From Eutreptiella sp. 'Long Island Sound 2002' (lineage: Eukaryota > Euglenozoa > Euglenophyceae > Eutreptiales > Eutreptiaceae), in contig OZ038378.1 in assembly GCA_964036045.1 (NCBI GenBank), positions 37,883,228 through 37,947,227 on the forward strand: DNA of 64,000 nt, read 5' to 3'. Shown in pieces: positions 1 through 10,575 of this stretch. The translations under genes were made by a program, and so were the position numbers. Numbering within the stretch: position 1 is the first letter of the stretch; the number at the start of each line of letters is the position of its first letter. Below the pieces are notes generated by a model. That model did not search any database and was not told the origin of the DNA. It saw only the letters and a program-made list of their open reading frames with translations.

Positions 1-1275
1 TCCCGGAATCGTGGCACGAGGCCATCATTTGGCTGATGCCCAAGGGCACGGCCACGGGGGACTTGCATGCATACAAGCCTGTAGCGTTGGGGCAACAGGA
101 CGTGAGAATGCTTCTGACACTGCTCATGAGGAGGTTCACAACAGCCTTGGCTCGTAAGGGGTTGGCCGCATGCTGGCAGCTTGCAGCCATGCTGGGCTCA
201 ACGGCGGCGGCTCCGGTGTTTCTGGCCTAGCGCAGACTGCAGCGGGGACAAGAGGAGAATCATGTCCTAGCCTTTGATGTCTCCAAGGCTTTCGACACAC
301 CCCCACATGGGACACTGGCTCTCCTCCTAGGCCACATGGGTCCCGGAGGAGCTCATTAAGCTCTTCCATACCCTTAGTTGCGGCTCCACAGTGCGCATCG
401 TCGTCGCGCATGGCCCCACTCCGAGCCTCCGCATCCACCGAGACTTGAGGCAAGGCAGCGCGGAAAGTGCCGTGCTCTACCTCCTCCTCTTGGAGCCCCT
501 TTTGCGGAGCCTTGCCTTCAAAGCCCAAGGGGATGCCCGCCACGCTGTGCCACCCCTGGTACAAGAGTATTGTGACAACGTCTTGCTGATAGCGCACTCC
601 TTACCGCAGTTCTTGAAGTGCACAGCGGCAATCGCACAGTACTTGACAAACATGGGCATGTCCCTCAACGTCCGCAAGTGTGCGGATGCCACCACCGCTC
701 ACTTCCCCTCAATCATGGTGTTCGTGGACCCTAGCGATGCAGCGACTCCGTGGGTCTGTCTAGAAGCCAAGAGTACGGTGCCGTACCTCGGCCTCCGGCT
801 GGATCGCACAAGAATGGCGTCCATGAAGGAGAAGCATGTACTCCGATGCGAAGCTCTCCTGGGCTGGTGCAAGAACACCCTGGGACCAACGTCGGTACCC
901 CATGAGGTCATGGCAGCTGTGGTGGGTGGCATTGTGCGGTCCACGGCGCCGTACCTCTGGGACACGGTGGAGGTAGTGGTGCCGCTGTATGCTGCCATCA
1001 AGACTGCGGCCTTGCAGTTTGAAAACCTACCCGAAGACGTGTCCAACGTGGCGTTGTGGGCTGATAACGGGCTCAAGTTGGCGGATGTCCGGGAGCTGTG
1101 CCGTGACTCCGTACTAGTAACCTTGGCTCAGCTCGCCCACCATCGCTCGGCTGTGGTCCGAAGTGAGCTGAGAGCAATGCTCGGAGATCTGTGCATGCCA
1201 TACGGGTTGTGCGGACAATTCCCGGTTCCCTCCACGGCGTTTGCGTTACATGAAGTAGACACATGGGTCGACTGA
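1..1275 (+). pseudogene. Reverse transcriptase domain of LINE copy 1 (broken)
   Basis: The frame opens with the RT 'fingers' block (a MPKG motif at 36, equivalent to the P-x-K region of LINE RTs). It continues through FDVSKAFD (about 273-296, holding the first catalytic Asp) and GSAESAV (the LINE RQG..S block, about 452-472) to the active-site box YCDN at 568-579. The family consensus there is (F/Y)ADD, so the second Asp is Asn. A TAG at 228-230 replaces the CAG of copy 2, and a 2-base deletion near 335 shifts the frame. From 391 the frame is open to TGA at 1273-1275, through the thumb and post-RT region. Unlike copy 2 it lacks the 1-base deletion after the MGM motif, so this copy preserves the natural frame there. 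The domain would have synthesised cDNA at a nicked target; this copy cannot. Confidence 0.85.
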
Positions 1276-2237
1276 GTGCTCACAGCGATGGGGACGTTGC
1301 GAGTAGGACTCCTCATGCCGTCATCGGTGTACTCGTGCATGCACGCCCATCTGCCGCAGGTGCAATGGGGTGGAATGAGGTGGGCGACCCGGTCCTACAC
1401 CTTCAAGGGTAGAGACATCTTTGTGCTGTCTGGGCCCCGCACGGACGCGGTAGAGAGGTCCCTTACGGATCCGGTGAATGACCTTCTGCACGCGCGGTTT
1501 CCGTGCCATGAACCTGGTTATTGGGCCGTGCAGCTACGGGAGTGTCACGAGGACCACCTGCATCTTCCCCATACGGGGGTTGGGCCCACACAGCTGGACC
1601 ACGTGTGGTTCACGGGTCTCCACGTGGTCTTCCAGTCCCAGATGCCCAGTCCCCTGACTCATCGCCTACTACACCCGGTGCGCCACAAAACAGCCAGCAA
1701 GCGCAGTAGGCAGTCTGCTGCCGATTATGCGTATGTGGTGGGCGGGTATAGGGACGACAAATGGAACCCGGACTGACCAGGACCGTCCATGCCATTCGTG
1801 CCACTGGCCGCCCTGATGTACCTGCTGGGGGATGTCTTCGACGGTCAGCGGCAATGAGACGATCCGGCATCGGTCCCCCTGCTTACGCCGCGTGCCGGGG
1901 GTGGCCTTAGCCCCCGCCTCTGTGGGTTGTATGCGGGAGGCCCGCGTATGACACGGCATGCAAAGCGGTGTGGGGGCGGGAGGAGTGGGCAATAGTCGTG
2001 CTGCTGCTGTCAGGCCCTGCCCTAGATGCCGATGAAAGCCCAGTCCCAGAGGTTGTCTGGCTGGACAAAGCACCACACCATCCACCTGTCGCAGTCATTT
2101 CGCTACGCGACAGTGGGGCAGTAAAGCAAGGCATTGTGGTGGTGTTTCAGCTGCCCCGCTCCACGGCCGTGTGGGGGGCACAATATACCACATCCCTTGA
2201 CGCCATCAAGTCCATTTGCGGGGGGGATGTGCACTAG
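1276..2237 (+). pseudogene. Post-RT region of LINE copy 1, unknown domain
   Basis: Coding continues in the same frame after the TGA at 1273-1275, up to TGA at 1774-1776, and then with frame changes to about 2237. A segment from 1968 to 2237 reads as protein and matches copy 2. The TGA at 1273-1275 is also present in copy 2 at the equivalent place (27144-27146), so it predates the duplication. I recognise no domain here. Its place between RT and RNase H fits the connection region seen in RNase H-bearing LINEs. Copy 1 has extra stops and a short insertion near 1776-1860 relative to copy 2. Confidence 0.6.
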
Positions 2238-2249
2238 CGGCCGCATGCT

Positions 2250-2870
2250 ATGTATTGGCCGAAAGCTGTTCTTTCACCGGAGGTGACGGCGTTCAATGTG
2301 GAGTCACTAGGGAGGGTCGTGAGGAGCCCCCGTTCGGACGTAGCGTGGTTGGAGCCCCACCGGTACTGTTGGGTGCCCGCGGCGGCGAAGGTCACGTCGT
2401 CCGATGCCTCTCCCCCCGAAGACAGGGCCACGAACGTGGCAGCGGCGGGCCATGTTGTCCCCACGTGGACGGGTGCCATCCGCGGCACGGTCCCCGAGGC
2501 GGAGATCATTGGGGTGGCGGCGCATGTGTGTATATTCTGTCGGGGGCCCCCAGAGGACACGGGCCTTAAGGGCATCATGTGTGCAAGGGACGAAGCGGTG
2601 GCGCGACTCGTATGTGCAACAGTTGAGGAGTTCACTGCAGACCTGCCCCTGGCGGACAAAGTGATCGAGTTCATGTCTTGGAAAGAACACGGCTGCAGCT
2701 CAACGCAGTCCCTAATGACAGGCGTCGTCCCAGGAGACCTTAAACGGCTCTCTTTGACAGTGAGGGCGGCGTCGTCCCGTGGCCCTTGCGAAGCCCAAGC
2801 TATTGGTGGAGGACATGATCCAGATTGGGGAAGATGTCTACGCCCGAAGGAATCAATCGGCTCACTCAGA
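2250..2870 (+). pseudogene. LINE copy 1 remnant where RNase H has been deleted
   Basis: An open frame from 2250 leads into the start of the RNase H region; the PEAEI block ends at about 2512. It then jumps directly to sequence that in copy 2 lies 589 bp further on (copy 2 positions 28388-28976 are missing). The junction lies in GGC shared by both sides, which suggests a microhomology-mediated deletion. The frame downstream (EDTG.KGI..ARDEAVARL) matches the post-RNase H region of copy 2. Everything C-terminal to the conserved Glu of RNase H is gone, so this copy has no functional RNase H. Confidence 0.7.
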
Positions 2871-4145
2871 TCATGCAACTGCCGATGCGTGATTGGAGGA
2901 AGGCCGTATATGCATTCCTGCGGGGTGATACCCCCTTCTGTCCGCCGCCTGGGAGGGTAAGACAGCTGCCGCCCTGGAACCCTTTCGATGGCCCTCCCGA
3001 CAACCTGCAGGCGACCTTACAGAGGGCACCGCTGCATGCATTGTTGGTGTCCAGGTCGTACATCACACATGATTCAGGCCATGTCCACGTTTCCCCAGTG
3101 GATGGCGGCGGCGGCGCAGGCCTTTTGCCAATGGATCGAATGCCGGGTAGCCCATGAGTATCCCGCGTTCCGGGAGCGGCCCCGTACGGTGTCCGCATAG
3201 TCCTTGGCCACAATCCGTGGTACCATGGTACGCGACTCGGTCGGTCATGGCGAACCCTAGCTTCAGGTGTTCCCAAACCATCCGGCATTCGGGAAAATCA
3301 TGGGCTGGCCCCGTGAAGTGCTGCCAGTCCTCGAACAACCATTGTGCTCCCTCCCAGCTTCGGCGGTGGCCACCGTGCTGGATGTGGGGGTGCTGTGGCT
3401 GTCTGACCGGCTGTTATAGAGGATCATTCCGGTGGCAGAGGGACAAAGATCAATGGCTGTTCTGGTGGGGTCCAAGCAGCTTGCGCGGATCCAGGGGGAC
3501 GACGCACAAGGACACATCACGGAGGTGCTGCCATCTCCGCCGGAGGGAGACGACAACGTGGCTGCAAACGCCCGTCACAAGTTGGGTGACTTAGGCCTGG
3601 AGCCAGTGGTCGAGGCTCGGTTAGGAGGACAGCGCATGGTGGTCGCGTCAACCCGGAGCCCCGGACCGGCCGGGATGGATGTCGCCGGCGACATCGCGCA
3701 GCACTATGGGTGGAAGCTCCTCGGGATCGTCAAACAGAGTCTCAGGGTAGTGCGGTGGCCCCGGCTACTCGAGCACCTCTCGGGGAAAGTGGACGGACAA
3801 TCAGTTCTTGTCACGGTGTCCACGTGGGACCAGGCGGAGCGAAGCCTGCCCCGTAGTGCCACTGCACGTGCACTGGCTCGTGCGCTTCTCCACCACTAGG
3901 AGGCTTGCAATGCTGTGTGGCAGGACCTGTGGTCGCAGTGTTGTGAAGGTGCCTATGTCCCATCGCGGTCGATTCTCAGACTAAAGTGCTGCGGGTGCGA
4001 AGAGATAGCGCCAGTATGGGGGCATCAGTGTGCCTCTGTCCCATCTGTGGGTCGTGCCGAGAAAGTGCCGGTGGGGGGTGGCCCAAAGCCAGACGGGCGC
4101 TACGCCACTCTGGGCAACTGTCGCCGGGTGCCTGGAAGGTGATTT
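2871..4145 (+). pseudogene. C-terminal coding region of LINE copy 1, unknown function
   Basis: This is a decayed reading frame that resumes around 2871 and continues with frame changes to about 4142. The longest intact piece is 3432-3899 (155 codons). It shares the in-frame TAG at about 3417 with copy 2. The last ~80 codons are Cys-rich (CCGCEE.AP.WGHQCASVP), which may mark a zinc-binding C-terminus. I recognise no named domain. A coding stretch of about 1.2 kb after RNase H is long for a LINE, and both copies have it. Confidence 0.5.
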
Positions 4146-6470
4146 AGTGCGATTGGCGGGGCGTCCGAATGGATGGGGTGCGGTGCCCAAATGAACCGAC
4201 AGCGGCACTGCCCCTGGTGCTGTGGTGGGCTGCTCTGGATGGTGACTCGCGGGTTTTGGGCTGTTGCATCACCGAGGACCTTGTGGGGAGGCTGCGGGCG
4301 TCGGGGGTGATGCGGCGTGACCAGATGCGAGGGTGGTAGACGGACCGGGTGTTGTCCGTGTCGTGGACGCGACAGCGGTGGTGGCTTTTGAGAAGTGGTC
4401 TCCTACCGGCCTCTGTGTGCGGCAACGCCCGACGTTATGTGACGGCCAACACGATGTGACAGGTCGTGCCGGCCTGATCATGAGCCGTACTGCCTCCGCA
4501 CACGCGGTTCAGCTGGAGATGTAAGGCTTCGCCCGCCTGCCCCGGGTCGCCGCATACTAAAGTGAGGTGTCATGGGTTTCCCCGACCAAACCCCTGTAGT
4601 GTATTCGCATGGCACCGGGGTCTCTACTGGCGGCCCGGTTACGGCAATCACGGGGGTTCAACCTTGGGTTACTCTAGCGGTTGGGTGATTATGTTGGTAT
4701 CCCTGTACCCGCGCCGCAGGGGTCAGTTGGGTGATGGCTCGGCAGGACGCGCGGCGCGTGGGGCCGTGGCAGCATCCGGGGCGACGTGGATTGTATGGGG
4801 TGCTGCCAGCGGACGACGATTGATGCAGCCCAGGACGCATTGGGACCGCTGGTGGGCCCCGGGGGGAAATTAGAGAGGGTGCGGGGGCGTCCCCTGGCCC
4901 CACGATCGACTCAGGGAGGTATAGGGGCCACTCGCGGGCCCAGGGGACAGTATGGTGGGAGTATCGGGGGACGAAGGGCGGTACTAGGGTGTCCCTGTGA
5001 CCCCTGGAACAACTCAGAGGGGGTAGTGGGGAATCCCCTGGCCCCTGAAACAAACTAGAGGGACAATGCCTACGGGCGTGTACATAGCCTAACCATCTGA
5101 CCTCTGCACACGACACTGGTGGCACGGCGACGAGTGCGGTGGCGGTCATGAACGTGGGGGAACGCACCTGCGATAGTACGCCATGGCCGCGGTGTGGCGG
5201 TATGGCCTGACGGCGGTGAGAATAGGCGGTGTGACGTTGCGCAGGCAGCGGCTGTCTATCTATATGTAGACTACACGGTGGCAGCAGATGCACGGGACTT
5301 TATCGGCGGACTTTGTTGGGGGCACATGCTTGAGCGGCCTGTGCAGTATCGTAGTGCACTGAGACTGTATGAGAGGTCCAGGGGGTGAGGCACAAGCCTA
5401 TGCTATAAGTAGGCATACCACATTGTCAGTGGATGCCGAACCTGCGCCCTGGGCGCTGCTGTGGCGGAGATGGCACAACCACGGGGGCTCGCCAATCAGT
5501 GCTGTTAAGGGTATAGGGTAGGCGTCAGGCCAATGTATGTGGGCCAAATGAGGTGCACCTGGTTACCACGGCCCGGGGCGAACCTCTTGTGGGTACCCCT
5601 ACCTCGGGTCGATAATCAAGCTACGGCACCCACCAGCCCCAATTCCAGCCAGCGATATTCACGAGTTGTGCCTCTCATGCTGCGGGGTGGCCGGCATCCC
5701 CCTGGTGGACCCTCGTGGTATATTGTATGTGGGCATGTATAAATACCACGGGTTAGCTCAAGACATGGTCTTGGACAGCGGGTACCAAGCCTGTATAAAT
5801 TTGGGGTATGAGGGGGATACACCGCGGGTGCAGCTCATAGCTACTGGTGGCCATGGAGTATTATAGTGTGCTTGTATACAATACAGTAGCTCCGACTAGG
5901 GGGAGCCTGAGGTGGGCTTGAAGTACATGGGTCCTGAACGATGCGGACAAGGGGGCGATGCAGGCTGAGGGATAGGCGAGGCTGGAGCCCCCCAGAAACC
6001 CTGGCTGTGCGTCTTTGGACTTGTGCACATGCGCTGCCATTTGCGGGATGCACATGCTCCGAGGGGATGGACAGCCAACGGGCGGCAGGAATAGACACCG
6101 AGACGGGGCAAGCTCTTGCTTCGCCGCATGCGTGCTGCTTTGTTACTTGGTTGCTGCGTTGCACCCATACGATACGCCCTTGCTTTCTGCTTGTTGCTAT
6201 GCCGCTGCATTGCCCTACCTTGCCCCTTTATCCCCGGCAGTCCAACGGGCCAGCGCCCGTCGCCATTGCTAATGCTAACGCTCTGCAGTCGCCATTGCCC
6301 CCAAAGCCTGGTTGGCCGGTATCCCCGGTCCTCTGGGTCCTCCGTCATGCTCTGGGCCACCTCAAGCAGCCCTTGGACCCACGAGATTGAGCAAGGTAGG
6401 AACCACCCGTTGGTGCGAGATGCCCGGTAACTCCAGTTGACGGTATGATAAGTGATTATTACTATGACTA

Positions 6471-6473
<3 letters not shown>
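4146..6473 (+). other. 3' untranslated-like tail of LINE copy 1
   Basis: No reading frame here is convincing on either strand; frames on the minus strand are Pro/Arg-rich shadows of GC-rich DNA. The segment is conserved with 30597-32940 of copy 2 over its whole length. It contains a run of GGGGnnCCCCTGG-type degenerate repeats at about 4855-5060. TATA-like motifs (TATAAAT) occur at about 5737 and 5794. Confidence 0.55.

Positions 6474-6517
<44 letters not shown>
6474..6517 (+). repeat. (CT)n microsatellite at 3' end of LINE copy 1
   Basis: About 22 uninterrupted CT units follow an A/T-rich ACTATGACTATGA stretch. The same tract ends copy 2. Many LINE clades end in a simple repeat instead of poly(A), so this is my best estimate of the 3' end of the element. 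However, the ~50 bases after it are also shared between the copies because the flank was co-duplicated. Confidence 0.85.
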
Positions 6518-6520
<3 letters not shown>

Positions 6521-6559
6521 CATCCTCCAATCTCCACCCCTCTCCCCAATTCTAGCTGG

Positions 6560-7000
6560 CTCTACCATACCGCTCTAAGGTAGTGGCGAAAGGTACCATT
6601 TGGTGCATACATGTGGCGTAAGGGGCAATCCGGGTCAAAAGAGGGTCAAAATGGGCTCATTTCACTTGTTTGTGCACCCTTAATGGTCCACTAGCACTTT
6701 TGGACAAACACGGTTTTCACTCAATTTTGGTCCATTTTTGGTTCAAAAGGGCCCTTTTTCTAGCTTTTGGTATTTTCCATGGCCCGAAATGCGTCATGTC
6801 GGGCTCAAAATGGGCTAAAAACGCTTGTTTGAGCATTCCGAATGGTGCATATTGCTTTTGGAAAACCGCGTTTTGACCCAGTTTTGGTCCCAAATCGGCC
6901 CTTTTCAAGGCATTTTGGGATTTTCCATGGGCCAAAACGCGTCACCTATGCAGGATGGTACCGTCAAGTACGTCGAGATCGAGCAAGTCTCACGTCACAC
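6560..7000 (+). repeat. 162-bp satellite monomers, 'A' orientation, LINE-proximal variant
   Basis: Two to three monomers with CAAGGCATTTTGGGATTTTCC-like cores lie just beyond the LINE. They are better conserved with 33040-33475 (after LINE copy 2) than with any internal unit of the arrays. That is one of the arguments for co-duplication of LINE and flank. Confidence 0.7.
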
Positions 7001-7660
7001 AAAGGTGGGATCGCGGTGAAGCGAAAGCCACTCGCCAAACCACAAACAAAAAGATTGCCATGAGTGAGGTGGCGGAGGGGGGTTTTGATAGCGTACTATT
7101 CACGAAACACCAAGGGGATCACGATGAAGCGAATGCCACGTGCTCACACAAAAAGAGGTTGCCAAAAAGGGGGGAGCAGGGGGTGGTGGGGGCATGAAAA
7201 ACAGTATCATTACAAACTACTCGGCAAACATTGATGGGACGGTGGTGAAGCGAAAGCCACTTGCCAACACAAAAAGAGATAGTACAAAAAGGGGGAGGGG
7301 CATAATAAATCGCACCATCACAAACTAAACAACAAACATCAATGGGATGGCCGTGAAGCGAAAGCCACGTGCCAACACAAAAAGAGATACCCAAGAAGGG
7401 GGGGGACGGGGGGGGGGGGGGGGGCATAGAAAATAGTGTCATTACAAACCATTCAGCAATCTTTGATTGGATCGCGGTGAAGCGAAAGCCACTTGCCGAG
7501 ACAAAAAGAGATAGTCAAAAAGGGGGGCTGGGGCATAAAAACTAGTATCATTACAAACGATTAAGGTCGCATTGATGGGATCGCCGTTAGGCTCAAGCCA
7601 CTTGCCAACACAAAGAGAGGTCGCCAAAAGCATATAGCACAAAACAGTACCATTACAAGC
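7001..7660 (+). repeat. ~108-123-bp G-rich monomer block, array 1, unit 1
   Basis: Six copies are anchored on GCGAAAGCC (7021, 7129, 7250, 7359, 7482, and about 7591 degenerate). Each copy carries a variable G run followed by GGCATA and ATTACAAAC. The longest run, at about 7397-7425, is 7 G, then AC, then 17 G. The spacing alternates because the G runs differ in length. Confidence 0.85.
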
Positions 7661-8267
7661 CAGTCAACCAACAGTGGTGGGATCCAGAATACTTTTTGGG
7701 AACTTGCACGGGCTACTATGCGTCAAATACATGGTTTTGACCTGTTTTGGAGCCATTTGTGGTCCCAAGTCCTCATTTTGAAGGCCCTCTCGGCCTTGAG
7801 AAATTGCTCAACATGGGCTCCAAATGGACACATTCCACTTGTTTCTGCACCCCCAATAGTCTAAAGGTATCTTTGGAAAAAACATCTTGATCCATTTTTG
7901 ATTGATTTTAGGTCCCAAAACATCCCATTTTCAAGGCATTTTGTGACGTAGGAGGGGCCAAAATGGCTTGCAATGGGCTTGCAATGGGCTCATTTCAGTT
8001 GTTTGGACACCCCAAATGGTCGCCGGTAAATTTTGGAAAAAGACATATTTTACCCATTTTGGATCCACTTTTCGTCCCAAAACATCCCATTTTCAAGGCG
8101 TTTTGGGGTTTTAGGAGGGCCAAAACGGGCCACCACGACGTCCAAACGCGCCAAAAACCATTGTTGTGGCATTCCACGTGGTCGTTGATCATCTTTGAAA
8201 AAGGTCGGTTTCTTTTTTGCACCTGGCGGACCTTATTGATCCATTTTGGCACCCACCTCTTTGGGCT

Positions 8268-10395
8268 GCCTATGGGTGTGAAGGACGACCACACAAAGTA
8301 TGAGCTAGAAGCTCAACGGTAGCCGCCACGAACGGGCGTTGCAACTGCCGGACCTCCATTTCCAAACCTGCAATTTGGGGTCCACATCATCCTTTTTTTG
8401 CCCAAAACCGCCCTAGAAGCCGTTAAAAATGGCGAAATGAACGGAAGCAGTGGCCACTCTACAGGTGCAGCTCGACTTCCCCGTGCCGAAGGGCCCTTTA
8501 AGGCCCTCTAACTCCAAAATATGCCCGCGAACCGCCCCCGAAATACCCCCAAAAGCCCCACAGATTGTCCACATTGGCCGCCGAAGCCCCAAACCAAAAA
8601 CAGACGGTACCTTGGGCTATGTGGCTCAAAAGGCGATTTCGAGAACACCTAATGCACCTGCAACCACCCACTTTGGGTGGTTTCCGCCCCTCAAAGTTGC
8701 ACTAAACGACACCGAGAACCCGTACCCGCTGGGCTACAGCAAGGTGCAGGAGGTACCTCAAAGAGGTGGATCCCTAAATGGGTCAACAAGGTCCACCGGG
8801 TGCAAAAACAGAATGGCTCTTTTCAAAAATGATCTTGGAGTACATGGAATGCCAAAACAAGTGTTTTTGGCTCGTTTGGATCTCGTGGTGGCCCGTTTTG
8901 GCCCTCCTAGACTCCCACAATGCCTTGAAAATGGGCTGTTTTCGGACAAAATATTCTTCAAAATTGGGTCAAAAATGCATTTTTCCAACAATCGTAGATC
9001 AGTTGGGGTGAAATGAGCCCTTTTTGAGCCCATTACAAGCCATTTTGGCGTCTCCAATGTCCCAACATGCCTTGAAAATGGGATGTTGTGCAACCAGAAA
9101 TGGGTCCAAAATGGATCAAAAATGTGGTTTTCCGAAGATTTTTTTTGGACTATCAGGGTGCACAAACAAGTCGAATGAGCCCTTTTTGAGCCCAATGCAA
9201 GCCCTTTTGGCCCCTCAAAAGTCACAAACTGCCTTGCAAATGGGTCGTTTTGCCACCAAAATGGGTCAAAAATTGGTCAAAAATGTGTTGTTCCAAGAAT
9301 GATCCCAAACCATTTGGGGTGCCTGAACAAGTGAAATGAGCCCTTTTTGAGCCCATTGCAAGCCATTTTGGCCACTCCGGAGTCACAAAATACCTTGAAA
9401 ATGGGCTATTTTGGCACAAAAAATCAGTCAAAAAACGGATCAAAAATGCGTTTTTCAACAGAATCTTTTCCACTATTTGGGGTGCCCAAACAAGTGGGAT
9501 GAGCCCATTTTGAGCCCATGTTGAGCTTTTTTGGCCCTTCTCAAGTGCTGAAAGGGCCTTGAATATCGGCCAATTTGCGCCCACAAATGGCTCAAAAATA
9601 GGTTAGAAACACGGGTTCGGAAAAATGATCCCACTCTAGTTGTGGTGCCCAAAGGGATGAGTATAGCTCATTTTGAGTCATGTTGAGCCGCTCTCATCCA
9701 CTTTGTAGTGTGTACCTCATCTGTCGTTCAAGTCTCTTGGACGATGCTCCTTCCCCCACAAGCTCGATCCCAATATTCAATCGTGGTTGGTTTGGGGCTT
9801 TTGTCGGCCAATGTGCACAAGCTGTGGGGCTTTTGGGCGCCTTTTGGGGGCGGTTCGCGGACAAATTGTGGTGTTAAAGGGCCTTAGCGGGCTACCTCCT
9901 GCACCTTGCCGCGGTCCACCGGGTACGGGGGTCTAGGCGTCGGTTAGGGCAATTTGAAGGGGTGGAAACCACCAAAAGTCTGTTGGTTGCAGGTGGATTA
10001 GGTGCGCTCCAAATCGCGTTTGGAGCCACATAGCCCAAGATATGGTCTGTTTTTCGTTTGGGGCAGCCGGCGGCCAATGTGCGCAAATGGTGGTGCTTTT
10101 GGGGGCCTTCTGGGGCTGGTTCGCGGACATATTGTGGAGTTAGAGCGCCCTAGACGGCCTTTCGGCACGGGAAGTCTAGCTGCATGTGTAGAATGGCCAC
10201 TATTTCCCTTATTTTGGCCGTTTTATAGCAACTTCCAGGGCAGCTTTGGTAAAAATAAAAAGGCCGGTTTTGGCGCAAATTGCAGATTTGGAAATGGATC
10301 TCTGGTGCTTGCAACGACCGTCCTGGGCTGCGACTGTTGAGTTTGTGGCTCATATCTTGTGTGGTTGTCCCTCACACCCATACGTAGCATCCACC
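8268..10395. repeat. Long inverted repeat, array 1, unit 1 (arms 8268-8760 / 9892-10395)
   Basis: The left arm, read backwards, matches the right arm over about 500 bp. Landmarks are GGGTGTGA.GGACnACC at the outer ends, CCGTGCCGAAGGGCC near the middle and TGCAGGAGGTACC at the inner ends. The ~1.13-kb spacer consists of 162-bp monomers in orientation 'B' (CCTTGAAAATGGG), opposite to those outside the arms. A partial extra copy of right-arm sequence lies at about 9786-9890. Confidence 0.8.
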
Positions 10396-10517
10396 AAACT
10401 TTTGGCCGAATTCGAAGCACCACGACGGAGCTGTGATTTTTCCCCATTTCGCGCATGCTTGCTGCTTGTTGCTTGCCTGCCAAACTTGTTGGGTCCACCC
10501 TAGACACTACAGAGGGT

Positions 10518-10575
10518 TATAAAACCAAGACAGGTTCCACCAGCTTGGTGAACCTCACCATAACCCTAACCAAGA
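10518..10575 (+). promoter_or_regulatory. TATA / short hairpin / telobox-like cassette (unit consensus)
   Basis: TATAAAA lies at 10518-10524. About 13 bases later comes an imperfect palindrome, GGTTCCACCA / TGGTGAACC, around GCT (9 bp with one bulge). It is followed by ATAACCCTAACC, which resembles plant telo-boxes. The cassette recurs at 14477, 18428, 22391, 36951, 40910, 44880 and, with changes, at about 46904 and 48322. A promoter role is only an inference; no reading frame of note follows it. Confidence 0.35.

Larger units (their letters stand above)
1..6517 (+). mobile_element. Non-LTR retrotransposon (LINE), copy 1, 5' end outside window, dead
   Basis: This is the 3' two-thirds of a LINE. 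It aligns nearly base for base with 25871-32991 (offset 25,870 at the start, about 26,460 at the end). In order it holds reverse transcriptase motifs, a post-RT region, a remnant where RNase H should be, a long C-terminal coding region, a ~2.3-kb apparently noncoding tail and a terminal (CT)n tract. It is inactive: it has in-frame stops, a 2-base deletion in the RT near position 335 and a 589-bp deletion at about 2517. I do not assign a LINE clade, because that needs a phylogeny. The 5' part, including any endonuclease, lies before base 1. Confidence 0.85.

Noticed and set aside
2234-2878. 214-codon minus-strand frame antisense to LINE copy 1
   Set aside because: Shadow of the coherent plus-strand coding at 2250-2870 that aligns with copy 2.
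7001-7660. CRISPR-like regular repeats
   Set aside because: Repeats and the sequence between them are all related to each other; there are no unique spacers and the context is eukaryotic satellite.
8450-9016. 188-codon open frames in satellite units (8450-9016, 16365-16931, 20324-20890)
   Set aside because: They span an inverted arm and spacer monomers, recur only because the DNA is repeated, are cut short in other units and have the low-complexity composition of the satellite.
10555-10575. Interstitial telomere
   Set aside because: Only about one and a half CCCTAA units per cassette, so better described as a telobox-like motif.
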